Shown here in pieces: positions 32,542 to 40,848 of a DNA stretch of 64,000 bases. Source of the stretch: Kitasatospora sp. NBC_01246 (GTDB lineage: Bacteria > Actinomycetota > Actinomycetes > Streptomycetales > Streptomycetaceae); contig NZ_CP108484.1 of the NCBI RefSeq assembly GCF_036226505.1, positions 1,488,001 through 1,552,000 on the forward strand, in the 5' to 3' direction. The notes under the pieces were generated by a model. It saw nothing but the letters and a program-made list of their open reading frames with translations, searched no databases and was not told the DNA's origin. The position numbers were made by a program, and so were the translations under genes. Each line of letters starts with the position of its first letter. Positions within the stretch are counted from its first letter, which is position 1.

Positions 32542-34434
32542 ATGAACGCCGCCCCCGCCGACCAACGGCCCGACCGACGGCCCGACACTCCCGGTCTGGC
32601 CGCCCTGTTCCGCACCGTCACCCGGCACCAGTTACCGCGGGCCGTGCGGGAGTTCCTGGACTCCCCGCAGCTCCTGCCGGTGCCGGTGCCCACCGACGAC
32701 CGCGCCGACCTGGCGCAGAGCGTCGAGCTCGCCGGCCGGCTGTACGGCGGCCGGCGGCAACCGCACCCGCTCGACTTCGGGATCGTCCTCGGCGCGGCCG
32801 AGCTGCCCGAGGGGCTCGCCGAGCTGGCCCGACCGCTCGCCCGGACATGGGTGGCCGAGGAGGAGTTGGCGGACGTCGCGTCGTTCCGGGCGCGGCACAG
32901 CGGTTCGCTGCTGCTCGTCGGCCGCTACGACCGGCTCACCCTCGACCCCGTCCGGGACCTGCTGCTGGACACCTACCGCGGCCGGCGCCACGGGCTGACG
33001 CTGCTGAGCGGCCGGGACGACGCCTCGGTCGGCTGGAACATCGCCAAGCAGTACGCCGAACCGGCCCTCGACGTCGACGCGCTGGGCCTGTTCACCGACA
33101 CCGACCGGCCGCCCCGGCTGCCCGGGGTCCAGGTCTTCGACGACCGTGACTTCGAGCGCGAGGACATCCAGGCCCGGATCCTCGGCACCCGGTGGCGGCG
33201 GGTGGCCTTCCAGGGGCACGGCAAGGACGACAGCGTCAACCTCGGCGAGTTCACCATCTGCGGCCTCAACGGCACGGCCACGGCCGTGCCCGGGCTGCTC
33301 GGCCCGCGCTGCGCCTACGGACTGCCCTGCTACAAGCCCGAGGACAAGCTCGTCCCGCTCAACCGGGTGGAGGCCGTGGAGCTGGTGCTCAGCGCGTGCA
33401 ACAGCGGCCCGCTCGCGGACCTCGCGCTGTACGACCCCAAGTACCAGCTGCTGCTGAACGCGCTCGACGGCCCGGCCCGCACGGTGGTCTCGGCCGTGTC
33501 GGTGCACGACTCCGACCGGCCGGAGAACGTCGCCTGGATGCACGGCGCCCTGGTCGGCGCGGACTCCGTCGACACCCTCAACGCCAGCCTGGCCGGCTCG
33601 CACCCGTACCCGGCGTTCATGCGCTTCGGGCTGCCGTCGGCGCCGGAGGACACCCCGCCGCCGCCCGCCCCGGCGGACCACCGCCCCGACCCGCTGCTGC
33701 TCACCGTGGGCGCCCGGCTCACCGCCTACCTCGGCTCGGAGCTGCTGCCCCACAACCACCCGCTACGGCCCCGGCTGACCAGGCTCGCCCGGAAGGTCGA
33801 CCTCTGGGTGGCGCGGCCGACCCATCTCGCCGACCAGTCGCCCGAGCAGATCCACGGCTCGCTGACGGCCGACCTGCAGTCCCTCGACCACGTGATCACC
33901 GAACAGGTCGCGGCCAACCCCGAGCACGAACTGATGAACTACCCGGCGCACTTCGGTGACCGCAGCAGCCTGGACCCGCAGGTGCGCGAGGTCACCTGCC
34001 ACTGCGGCCGCCCCGCCCAGGAGTTCACCCGGCGCGGCCTGCTCCCGCACATCCTGGACACCACCTGCGCCGTCTGCATGCGCTGCGGCGACGTCACCTT
34101 CCGGCTCCCGGACTCCCCCGCGCTGCTCGCCCACGCCCCCGACGAGGTCGAGCAGGGCGGGGTGCTGGAGATCCGGGCCATGGTCACCGCGGCCCGGAGC
34201 GGCCCCGTCCGCCTCGGCCTCTTCGTCCCGAGCTACCTGCGCGAGGACACCACGGTCGAGCCGGTCACCACCCGGCTCCGGCTGACCGGGGGCCGGCCCG
34301 AGGAGGTGGGGTTCCGTGTGCGGTTCGCCGCCGACACCGCCCCGCAGGCCTACTACTTCACGGTGTTCGCCGTGCAGGACCTCGCCGTCTCGACGGCCCG
34401 GCGCCACTTCGGGGTCGTCCCCCGCAGCGCCTGA
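32542..34434 (+). CDS. CHAT/caspase-like protein with zinc-ribbon-like C-terminus
   Basis: 630 residues. A His-Cys dyad in caspase/CHAT spacing and context, H226 in VAFQGHGKDDS and C286 in LVLSACNSGPLADL, suggests a clan CD cysteine-protease fold. Near residues 485-520 CHCGRPAQEF and CAVCMRCGDV could bind zinc, followed by an all-beta C-terminus. The cluster context suggests either processing or self-protection; no enzyme of known blasticidin biosynthesis matches as far as I know. The start has a GAGGTGG site. Codon 31 is a rare TTA. Confidence 0.65.
   Translation: MNAAPADQRPDRRPDTPGLAALFRTVTRHQLPRAVREFLDSPQLLPVPVPTDDRADLAQSVELAGRLYGGRRQPHPLDFGIVLGAAELPEGLAELARPLARTWVAEEELADVASFRARHSGSLLLVGRYDRLTLDPVRDLLLDTYRGRRHGLTLLSGRDDASVGWNIAKQYAEPALDVDALGLFTDTDRPPRLPGVQVFDDRDFEREDIQARILGTRWRRVAFQGHGKDDSVNLGEFTICGLNGTATAVPGLLGPRCAYGLPCYKPEDKLVPLNRVEAVELVLSACNSGPLADLALYDPKYQLLLNALDGPARTVVSAVSVHDSDRPENVAWMHGALVGADSVDTLNASLAGSHPYPAFMRFGLPSAPEDTPPPPAPADHRPDPLLLTVGARLTAYLGSELLPHNHPLRPRLTRLARKVDLWVARPTHLADQSPEQIHGSLTADLQSLDHVITEQVAANPEHELMNYPAHFGDRSSLDPQVREVTCHCGRPAQEFTRRGLLPHILDTTCAVCMRCGDVTFRLPDSPALLAHAPDEVEQGGVLEIRAMVTAARSGPVRLGLFVPSYLREDTTVEPVTTRLRLTGGRPEEVGFRVRFAADTAPQAYYFTVFAVQDLAVSTARRHFGVVPRSA
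32632..32634 (+). promoter_or_regulatory. TTA leucine codon (bldA-dependent control)
   Basis: TTA is codon 31 of the CHAT-like gene. In streptomycetes TTA is decoded only by the bldA tRNA, which matures late, so this codon would delay the protein until the antibiotic phase. I noticed no other in-frame TTA in this cluster. Confidence 0.7.
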
Positions 34435-34459
34435 CCCACCGCACAACCCAAGGAGAACC

Positions 34460-35080
34460 ATGGAGAGCCAGACCAAGCCGGCGATCGAACTGATCGAGCA
34501 GAACGGCGAGGTGACCCTCAGCATCGGTGGCGAGCAGGCCATGCAGGCCTGGGAGCGGGACCTGATGTGGGCCAGCGCGGACATGCTCTGCGAGTACGGC
34601 AAGGACTTCTACGAGGTGGGGCTGGGCCTCGGCCTGTCCGCGCTGCGGATCGCGGGCAACCCGGCGACCCGCCGGCACACCGTGCTGGAGCTCTTCGACG
34701 AGGTCGAGGACCTCTTCCGGGCCCGCCACCCCGAGCTGCCCGGCAACCTCGCCATCGAGCGCGGCAACTTCTTCCAGCGGATCTTCGAGCTGCCGTCCGA
34801 GAGCATCGACGGGATGTTCTTCGACCCCGCCCTCGACATGGACGTCTGGACCGACGCCGAGCTGTGGGCCAGGACCATGCCCGAGGTCGTCCGGGTGCTG
34901 CGCCCCGGCGGAGTGTTCATCCCCTTCTTCAGCACCAAGCCGGAGCTGCGCTGGCAGTACCTGCCGCACTTCCGCTCGATCCGGGTCGAGCGGCACCCCT
35001 TCGTCGCCTACGACACCACCGAGTACACCCACGGCGGCACCAGCGGTGACGCCTTCATCCAGTGCTTCCTCAAGGACTGA
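34460..35080 (+). CDS. blsL-like: SAM methyltransferase, guanidinoacetate N-methyltransferase-like
   Basis: 206 residues. AMQAWERDLMWASADML followed by motif I YEVGLGLGLSALRI and motif LRPGGVFIPFF resemble guanidinoacetate N-methyltransferases, which methylate a guanidine nitrogen. In blasticidin S the beta-arginine guanidine is N-methylated, a step assigned to BlsL, so the substrate class fits. AAGGAGAACC precedes the ATG. It is a complete small class I methyltransferase. Confidence 0.8.
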   Translation: MESQTKPAIELIEQNGEVTLSIGGEQAMQAWERDLMWASADMLCEYGKDFYEVGLGLGLSALRIAGNPATRRHTVLELFDEVEDLFRARHPELPGNLAIERGNFFQRIFELPSESIDGMFFDPALDMDVWTDAELWARTMPEVVRVLRPGGVFIPFFSTKPELRWQYLPHFRSIRVERHPFVAYDTTEYTHGGTSGDAFIQCFLKD

Positions 35081-35180
35081 CCGGTCCACCGCTCCCCCTC
35101 GGCCGGTCCGGCCCGTGACCGCCGCCGGCCGACCCCCACCCACCCCGCGCACCGGCGCTGTTCCGGAGGTACCTCCCCCC

Positions 35181-35699
35181 ATGAGCATCACCCTGACCAA
35201 CGGCTCCCGCCCCGACCTGGGCATCCGGTCGGTGTTCCTCGCCGGCCCGTTCATCCAGCTCCTGGACCCGGAGACCGGAGAGATGTCCGCCGAGTCGCGG
35301 GCCCCGTTCGACATCCTGATCAAGCACTTCGAGTCGCAGGGACTCGCCGTGCACAACGCCCACCGGCGCGAGGCCTGGGGGGCGGAGCTGATGCGGCCGG
35401 AGCAGTGCACGAAGCTCGACCAGGACGAGATCCGCAAGGCCGACGTGTTCGTCGCCCTGCCCGGCCACCCCGCCTCGCCGGGCACCCACATCGAGATCGG
35501 CTGGGCCAGCGCCTTCGACAAGCCGATCGTGCTGCTGCTGGAGCGCGACCGGGAGTACACCTTCCTGGTCCAGGGCCTGCACACGGTGGCCTCGGTGGAG
35601 TACGTGGTTCACACGGACCTCGCCGCCGGCCTGGCGGCCGTCGACCGGGCGGTCGACCTGGCGGTACTGCGGCAGCGGGAGGGCAGCGGCGCCCGGTGA
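35181..35699 (+). CDS. blsM-like: CMP hydrolase (nucleoside 2-deoxyribosyltransferase fold)
   Basis: 172 residues. SVFLAGPFIQLLDP is the phosphate/base-binding opening. The catalytic Glu is in THIEIGWASAF (about residue 105), a hallmark of MilB/BlsM, which hydrolyse (hydroxymethyl-)CMP to the free base. This supplies cytosine for the glycosyltransferase at 23862. GGAGGT lies upstream, and the stop overlaps the next gene's GTG (GTGA). Confidence 0.85.
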   Translation: MSITLTNGSRPDLGIRSVFLAGPFIQLLDPETGEMSAESRAPFDILIKHFESQGLAVHNAHRREAWGAELMRPEQCTKLDQDEIRKADVFVALPGHPASPGTHIEIGWASAFDKPIVLLLERDREYTFLVQGLHTVASVEYVVHTDLAAGLAAVDRAVDLAVLRQREGSGAR

Positions 35700-37306
35700 C
35701 CGTCCTCCGACCGACTCCCGGTCCCGTCCCGTCCCGCACCCCGGGCCGGGACGGGACCCGTCCGGCCGTGCCGCCGCACCGCCCGGCCGGACGGCCGCCG
35801 TCCGCCGGCGCCCCGGGGCCGTCCGTGGGGCCGTCCCCAGACCCGTCCCCGGCCCCGGCCCCGTCCCCGGCCCCGGCCCCGTCCCTGGGCCACGGCTCCC
35901 GGGCGGCCCCCGCGGACTGCCCACCGGGCCGCCCACCGGGCCGTCCGCCGGCCCGGCTGCTGGCCGCGCTGCTCGCCTGCCTGGCGCTGGTCGCCACCGT
36001 GACGGGCTTCGCCCCGCCCGGCCGGGAGCGGTCCGCCGAACCGGTCGGCACACCGGCGGCGGCCGCCTACACCGTCGCGCTGACCGGGGACTCCTCGGGC
36101 GCCCGCTGGACCGGCCACGAGCGGGTGAGCTTCACCAATGTCTCGGCGGAGCCCCTCCCCGAGGTCTACCTGCGGCTGTGGGGCAACGCCCACGGGGGCT
36201 GCCCGGCGCCGGCCGTCACCGTGACACGCTTGGTCGGGGGCGCCGCGGCCACCCTGTCGGCCGACTGCACGGTGCTGCGGGTCGCCCTGCCGGCCCCGCT
36301 GCGCCCCGGGGGCCGCCACAGCATCGGCTTCGACCTCGACCTCAGGGCACCGGAACTCGCGGACAAGGCCGGGCGGTTCGGGCGGCACGGGGCGTACAGC
36401 CACTTCGGCAACGCCCTGCCGGTGCTCGCCGTGCGGGACGCCGACGGCTGGCACCTCGACCCGTTCACCGACACCGGGGAGTCCTTCTACGCGCTGGCCG
36501 CCGACTTCACCGTGGTGCTCGACCACCCGGCGGCCCTAGGGGTCCCGGCCTCCGGAAGCTCGGCCGACGGCCCGGGCGCCGCCGGACGGACCGTGACCAC
36601 GGCGACGGCCCGGCAGGTGCGTGACTTCGCCTGGTCCGCAGGCCCGTTCGAGAGGAGTTCCGCGGTCTCGGCCGGCGGGGTCAGGGTCACCGTGCACGCG
36701 GTGGCCGGAGTCGGTGCGGCGGACGCCCGGACCATGCTCGACCTCGCCGTGTCCGCGCTGGACACGCACGCCCGCGCCTTCGGCGGCTACCCGTACGCGG
36801 AGCTGGACGTCGTGCTGGACGACGACCTCTGGTTCAGCGGCATGGAGTACCCGGGCTTCGTCCTGGACCGGGTGAAGACGACCGCCCTCGTCCACGAGAT
36901 CGCGCACCAGTGGTGGTACGGCATCGTGGGCGACGACCAGTACCACCAGCCCTGGCTGGACGAGTCCTTCGCCGAGTACGCCACCGACCTCGCCCTCGGC
37001 CGGGACGGCTCGGACTGCTGGAGCCACGTCGCCTGGTCCGGCCCCGAGGAGCGGATCACCAACGGCATGGCCTACTGGGACGAGCACCCCGACCGGTACG
37101 GGGTGGTGGTCTACGACTACGGCGCCTGCGCGCTGCACGACCTGCGGCGGCTGATCGGCGCGGACGCGATGGCCCGCCTGCTCCGCGGCTACACCCGCGC
37201 GCACTGGTACGGCGTGAGCGACACCCCCGCGTTCCTGGCCGCCGCCGGGGCCGCCACCGCGGAGGACCTGGCTCCGTTCTGGGCGGCGCACCGGATCGGC
37301 GCCTGA
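35696..37306 (+). CDS. Membrane-anchored M1 family aminopeptidase
   Basis: 536 residues. A Pro/Ser-rich N-terminus of about 85 residues precedes one membrane helix or signal anchor (LLAALLACLALVATVTGF). An M1 fold follows, with GMEYPGF (exopeptidase GxMEN-like loop) and the zinc site HEIAHQWWYG...E with exact HExxH-x18-E spacing. It is coupled to the CMP hydrolase gene (GTGA). Blasticidin S is exported as a leucylated, inactive form that an aminopeptidase later unmasks, and this surface enzyme could do that here. The long low-complexity N-terminus leaves the true start open. Confidence 0.82.
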   Translation: MTVLRPTPGPVPSRTPGRDGTRPAVPPHRPAGRPPSAGAPGPSVGPSPDPSPAPAPSPAPAPSLGHGSRAAPADCPPGRPPGRPPARLLAALLACLALVATVTGFAPPGRERSAEPVGTPAAAAYTVALTGDSSGARWTGHERVSFTNVSAEPLPEVYLRLWGNAHGGCPAPAVTVTRLVGGAAATLSADCTVLRVALPAPLRPGGRHSIGFDLDLRAPELADKAGRFGRHGAYSHFGNALPVLAVRDADGWHLDPFTDTGESFYALAADFTVVLDHPAALGVPASGSSADGPGAAGRTVTTATARQVRDFAWSAGPFERSSAVSAGGVRVTVHAVAGVGAADARTMLDLAVSALDTHARAFGGYPYAELDVVLDDDLWFSGMEYPGFVLDRVKTTALVHEIAHQWWYGIVGDDQYHQPWLDESFAEYATDLALGRDGSDCWSHVAWSGPEERITNGMAYWDEHPDRYGVVVYDYGACALHDLRRLIGADAMARLLRGYTRAHWYGVSDTPAFLAAAGAATAEDLAPFWAAHRIGA

Positions 37307-37320
37307 GCGGCCCCGGCGCT

Positions 37321-37404
37321 CCGGATCCGCTCGGAAAAGCCCGGAGCCGCTCGGCAGGAGCCCGGAGCCGCTCAGGCAGAAGCCCGGAGCCGCGCCCGGG
37401 CTCC
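37321..37404. repeat. Tandem 21-bp repeats between convergent genes
   Basis: Four imperfect copies of a cccggagccgctcggcagga-like unit. One arm (37353-37365) is complementary over 13 bp to 37396-37408, so a long-loop hairpin and terminator role is possible between the peptidase and the UDG-ART gene. Confidence 0.7.
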
Positions 37405-37417
37405 TGCCCGGCCACGG

Positions 37418-39049
37418 TCAGGAGACCAGGCTCTGCTCCTCCAGCTCCGTCAGCGTCACGGTGCACAGGCCGCCGCGCTCGGCCTTCACGTTCGTCACCT
37501 TGAGCTGGGTGCCCGGCAGCAGGATGAACTCCTCCTCGCCGGTGAACGCGGAGTAGCGCTGGATGCCCGCGGCCCGGACGGGGAGCACCTCGAACAGCGT
37601 CCGCCTGCCCCGGCTGCCGAGGAACCCCTTCGCCACGCCGAGCTCCGAGGTGCAGGAGGAGACGCCCCACCAGGTGACGGTCCGTCCGAGCGGGTACTGG
37701 GCGCGCAGGTCCAGCGAGACCCCGCGCCAGAGCGGCTCGGTGCGGGCCGGGAGCTGCGACACCGCCGAGAACAGCAGCCGCAGGTACGGGAGGTACGGCA
37801 CGACCCGACTCCGGTCCGGTGCGCGCAGGATCGCGTTGATCTCCCGGTAGAACGCGGACTCGCAGGTGTAGAGGTGGAGCGCCGAGATGGCCTCGGCGGA
37901 GAGCCCGCCGGCCGCCGCCTCCTCCGCCCGCCTGCGGCCGAAGGCGTGCGACCGCTCGACGTGCCGGTCCAGACCGGACAGCAGCGCGGCCACCGGGGCG
38001 ACGGCCTCGCGGAAGTCCATCAGCGGGGTGTCGAACACCCCGGTGATCGCGGGAAGGACGAGCCCCTCGTCCTTGACGCTCGCGAGCCGCTCCAGGTAGA
38101 GCTGGTGCAGCTCCATGGTGGAGGTGATGAACGCGCCCATGCGTTCGGCGAGATCGCCGCCCTCCCCGCCGCCCTGCGCCGCGCCCTCGTTCCACCCCTT
38201 GGCCGGCAGCCAGTCGATCCCCTCGGCGCCCAGCGAGGCGAGCGCCGCGTTCACCATGGCGAAGTGGTCGCCGTCGCAGAAGATGTCGCCCTGCGCGGCC
38301 GGGTTGGCGTGGTCGATGTGCCGGACCTCGACCCCGGGGTACTTCTGCTGGAGCCGGAGCACGACCTTCTTCAGGCTGCGGGCGTGCGCGCCCCACCACG
38401 CGAAGACGACGCCCCGGTCCTCCTCGTCCTCGGCGTCCTGCTTGGCCCGGAGGATCTCCTCCACGATCCGCTCGGCGACCGGGCGCCAGAACGCGGTGTG
38501 CCGGTCGGTCGCCGTCGATCCGTCGCTGCTCGCGGTGAGCGCCGCGTTCAGCAGCAGCACGCCCTGGGTGAGCATCGCCTGGAACCACTCCGGCGGCTGC
38601 ACGGTGTCCTGTTCCTTCAGCAGCCCGCGTATGTCGGCGATCGGCGTCTTCTTGGGGATGCCGTGCTTCCACATCGCCGCCGCCTTGATGATGCAGCGGA
38701 TGCTGACCACCCGGCCGAACTGGCTGTCCTTCCAGTCGTGGAAGGTGTTGTCGAACATGGCGATGCCGGTGGCGCTCTCCGGCCGCGGGTAGGGGTTCTG
38801 GCCGAAGACGACGACCTTCCACTTGTGCGGCGCGTTGGGCTTGAGCGCCTGGAAGGTCAGCTCGCGGACGGGGACGACCTCCGGGCCGCGCCCCGGGCCG
38901 ATGAACGCGGCCGCGTCCGGCTGGGCCTCGATGACCGGCCTCAGCAGCGGAAGCCACGGTTCGCCGCCGCCCTTGAAGAGCTCCGCGAGCGCCAGCGGGT
39001 CGCTCGGGTCGGTCGGGGCGGACGGCGCGGGGGCGTGGGCATCGCTCAT
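37418..39049 (-). CDS. Uracil-DNA glycosylase-like domain fused to ADP-ribosyltransferase
   Basis: 543 residues. The first 250 form a family-1-like uracil-DNA glycosylase: GQNPYP (83-88) in place of GQDPYH and HANPAA in place of HPSPLS, so the water-activating Asp is Asn. The C-terminal third is an R-S-E type mono-ADP-ribosyltransferase: R442 in LWRGV, SSCTS (464-468) and the catalytic EEE (505-507) in GEEEFILLPGT. The middle is helical. I infer a DNA-directed modifier or toxin in which the glycosylase domain guides or processes the target. It diverges from a macro-domain gene. Confidence 0.85.
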   Translation of the reverse strand: MSDAHAPAPSAPTDPSDPLALAELFKGGGEPWLPLLRPVIEAQPDAAAFIGPGRGPEVVPVRELTFQALKPNAPHKWKVVVFGQNPYPRPESATGIAMFDNTFHDWKDSQFGRVVSIRCIIKAAAMWKHGIPKKTPIADIRGLLKEQDTVQPPEWFQAMLTQGVLLLNAALTASSDGSTATDRHTAFWRPVAERIVEEILRAKQDAEDEEDRGVVFAWWGAHARSLKKVVLRLQQKYPGVEVRHIDHANPAAQGDIFCDGDHFAMVNAALASLGAEGIDWLPAKGWNEGAAQGGGEGGDLAERMGAFITSTMELHQLYLERLASVKDEGLVLPAITGVFDTPLMDFREAVAPVAALLSGLDRHVERSHAFGRRRAEEAAAGGLSAEAISALHLYTCESAFYREINAILRAPDRSRVVPYLPYLRLLFSAVSQLPARTEPLWRGVSLDLRAQYPLGRTVTWWGVSSCTSELGVAKGFLGSRGRRTLFEVLPVRAAGIQRYSAFTGEEEFILLPGTQLKVTNVKAERGGLCTVTLTELEEQSLVS

Positions 39050-39247
39050 GGTGGTGTGACTCCGTACAGCCGTGGTTCGGCGGACGTGGCGGGGCGGCCG
39101 GACGGACCACCGCCGGGTGCCGGCGGTCGTTCGGTGAGGGCCCGTCACCTCCGCGGCGGACTCCACTGTTGTACCGGCCCGGTCCGACAGTCGGCCGTCC
39201 GGCCCCGTCGGCCCGCTTCCGCGCACCGCCGGTGCGGCACGCACCCG

Positions 39248-39276
39248 TTGTCGCCCTGTCAGTGGTCGGCGATAGC
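39248..39276 (+). promoter_or_regulatory. Candidate promoter of the macro-domain gene
   Basis: TTGTCG and GATAGC are 17 bp apart and end 44 bp before the macro-domain ATG, within the 271-bp divergent region shared with the UDG-ART gene. It is only a partial match to consensus. Confidence 0.35.
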
Positions 39277-39320
39277 GTCGTCACCAGTTCGAGGAACCGT
39301 GTCCCGAAGGGGAGTGGAGC

Positions 39321-39998
39321 ATGACCACCGATCGCCCGCAGACGCCGCTCAGGGTCGTGTTGACCGACCTCAACGCGCCGGTCGTGGAGGCCTGGCGAGC
39401 CGCGTTCGCCGACACTCCGGAGATCGAGATCCGCCAGGGGTCGATCCTCGACGAGGTCGTCGACGCCTGGGTCAGCCCGACCAACTCCCGCGGCCGGATG
39501 GACGGCGGGGTCGACGCGGCCGTCAAGCGGCACCTGGGCGCCGGCATCCAGTTGCGCGTGCAGCGGGCGATCCGGGACCGCTTCGCCGGGGCGCTGCCGG
39601 TCGGGAGCGCGGTGTGCGTGCCCTCCGGCGCCACCAACCCGACGTTCCTGATCTCCGCTCCGACCATGCAGGAGTCCTCGCAGAACGTGAGCGAGACCCT
39701 GAACGTGGCCCTGGCCTGCGCCGCCGCGTTCCAGGCCGTCCACCGGCAGAACACGGCGGCGCCGGGCAGTATCCGCTCGGTCGCCCTGGTCGGCATGGGC
39801 GCCCGGACCGGCCGGGTACCGGCCCGGGTCTGCGCCAACCTGATGTGGACGGGTTACACCCTGTTCAACGACCACACCTTCGAGGACGACGACGACCTGC
39901 GCGCCACCATCACCGCACAGCTCCACGACCTGGAGAGCGCGCCCCCCGCGCAGCGGATACGCATCACCCCGCCCGCCCGCCGCACCGGCCGCCGCTGA
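39321..39998 (+). CDS. Macro-domain ADP-ribose-binding protein or hydrolase
   Basis: 225 residues. VDAWVSPTNSRGRMDGGVDAAVKRHLG is the ADP-ribose pocket of the macro fold (compare VNPANS.G.MGGGVD). LPVGSAVCVPSG and LISAPTM follow in the usual order, and ALVGMGARTGRVP forms the second phosphate loop. Macro proteins bind or remove ADP-ribose. Facing an ADP-ribosyltransferase across a divergent promoter, it is the natural antidote, as DarG is to DarT. ATG has GGAGTGGAG upstream. Confidence 0.88.
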   Translation: MTTDRPQTPLRVVLTDLNAPVVEAWRAAFADTPEIEIRQGSILDEVVDAWVSPTNSRGRMDGGVDAAVKRHLGAGIQLRVQRAIRDRFAGALPVGSAVCVPSGATNPTFLISAPTMQESSQNVSETLNVALACAAAFQAVHRQNTAAPGSIRSVALVGMGARTGRVPARVCANLMWTGYTLFNDHTFEDDDDLRATITAQLHDLESAPPAQRIRITPPARRTGRR

Positions 39999-40153
39999 CC
40001 GGGGGCGCCCGGCTCCCCCGCACCCTCCGTGACGACGAGCGCCCGGACCGGCCGCCGGGCCGGGCCGGTCCGCCCCGCCGCGCTCGCGGAGTCCGGCCGA
40101 CCCCGGCAGGCTGGAAGGGGGACCGAATGGCGTCGCACCGTTCAGGAGGAGCC

Positions 40154-40591
40154 ATGGACGCGGCCGAGCTGACCGGGACCTACACCTACCGGAGCTTCCT
40201 GGAGCTGCCGGACCCGGTCCAGGACTTCAACAGACTGCGGTTCGCGCAGTTGGAGCTGAGACTGACGGCCGCGCCGGACGGCACCGTCAGCGGCCTGCTG
40301 GTCTTCCCGGCGCCGCCGGGCACCGAGGCCGAGGCCATGGTCATGACCGGCCAGGTGTCGGGCTCCTCGCCGGTGGCCTTCACCCTCACCGGCAAGGGCC
40401 GGCCCGGCACCCCGATCTCGGACTTCCACTACGACTACGACGGCATCATCCTGCACCACTGGGACACGGGGGTGAACCAGCGGACCACCCTCGCCGGCAC
40501 CGTCCTGCGCGCCGAGCCCCACGGCACCGGCGAGAACCTGGCCCCGGCCGGCCAGACCGCCGGCTTCCTCGCGGTGAAGCGCAACGCCTGA
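40154..40591 (+). CDS. Small conserved-looking protein of unknown function
   Basis: 145 residues with a strong AGGAGGA site five bases before ATG. Alternating hydrophobic patterns (GTYTYRSFLELPDPVQDFN, RTTLAGTVLRAEPHG, GFLAVKRNA) suggest a beta-barrel or lipocalin-like fold. There is no signal peptide and no catalytic motif I can name. It lies between the macro-domain and Mrr-TerD genes, in the same direction. Confidence 0.7.
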   Translation: MDAAELTGTYTYRSFLELPDPVQDFNRLRFAQLELRLTAAPDGTVSGLLVFPAPPGTEAEAMVMTGQVSGSSPVAFTLTGKGRPGTPISDFHYDYDGIILHHWDTGVNQRTTLAGTVLRAEPHGTGENLAPAGQTAGFLAVKRNA

Positions 40592-40848
40592 CCCACCCCG
40601 GGCCGGGTCCGGCAGGACCTGCTCCCACCACGGCCGGGCCGATCTGCCACCGGCCCCGCCGTTCCAGGGCTGTTCGTCCAACTCCCTCCGCCCACAAGAC
40701 AACTGAATCACCGCCAGTCATGCTCATGCTCGCAGGAGCTGTCCAGGCGCAGGCCCTACTATCGGTGGCGACACACGACTGACGCCGCGTCGGCGAGTCG
40801 TCCACCGTCACGCCTGCCCCACCAGCCACCCCTGCAAGGGAGCACCGT

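Noticed and set aside
32542..34434. Assignment of the CHAT-like gene as the blasticidin leucyl-transfer enzyme because of its position
   Set aside because: Position alone is not evidence. The visible His-Cys dyad and zinc-like cysteines do not suggest a tRNA-dependent transferase.
35405..35695. Upstream extension of the M1 peptidase into the CMP hydrolase gene
   Set aside because: It overlaps a complete, motif-bearing gene in another frame. The GTGA overlap at 35696 is a normal coupled start.
37321..37404. Short regular repeats as a CRISPR array
   Set aside because: The units are imperfect 21-mers without unique spacers and there are no cas genes.
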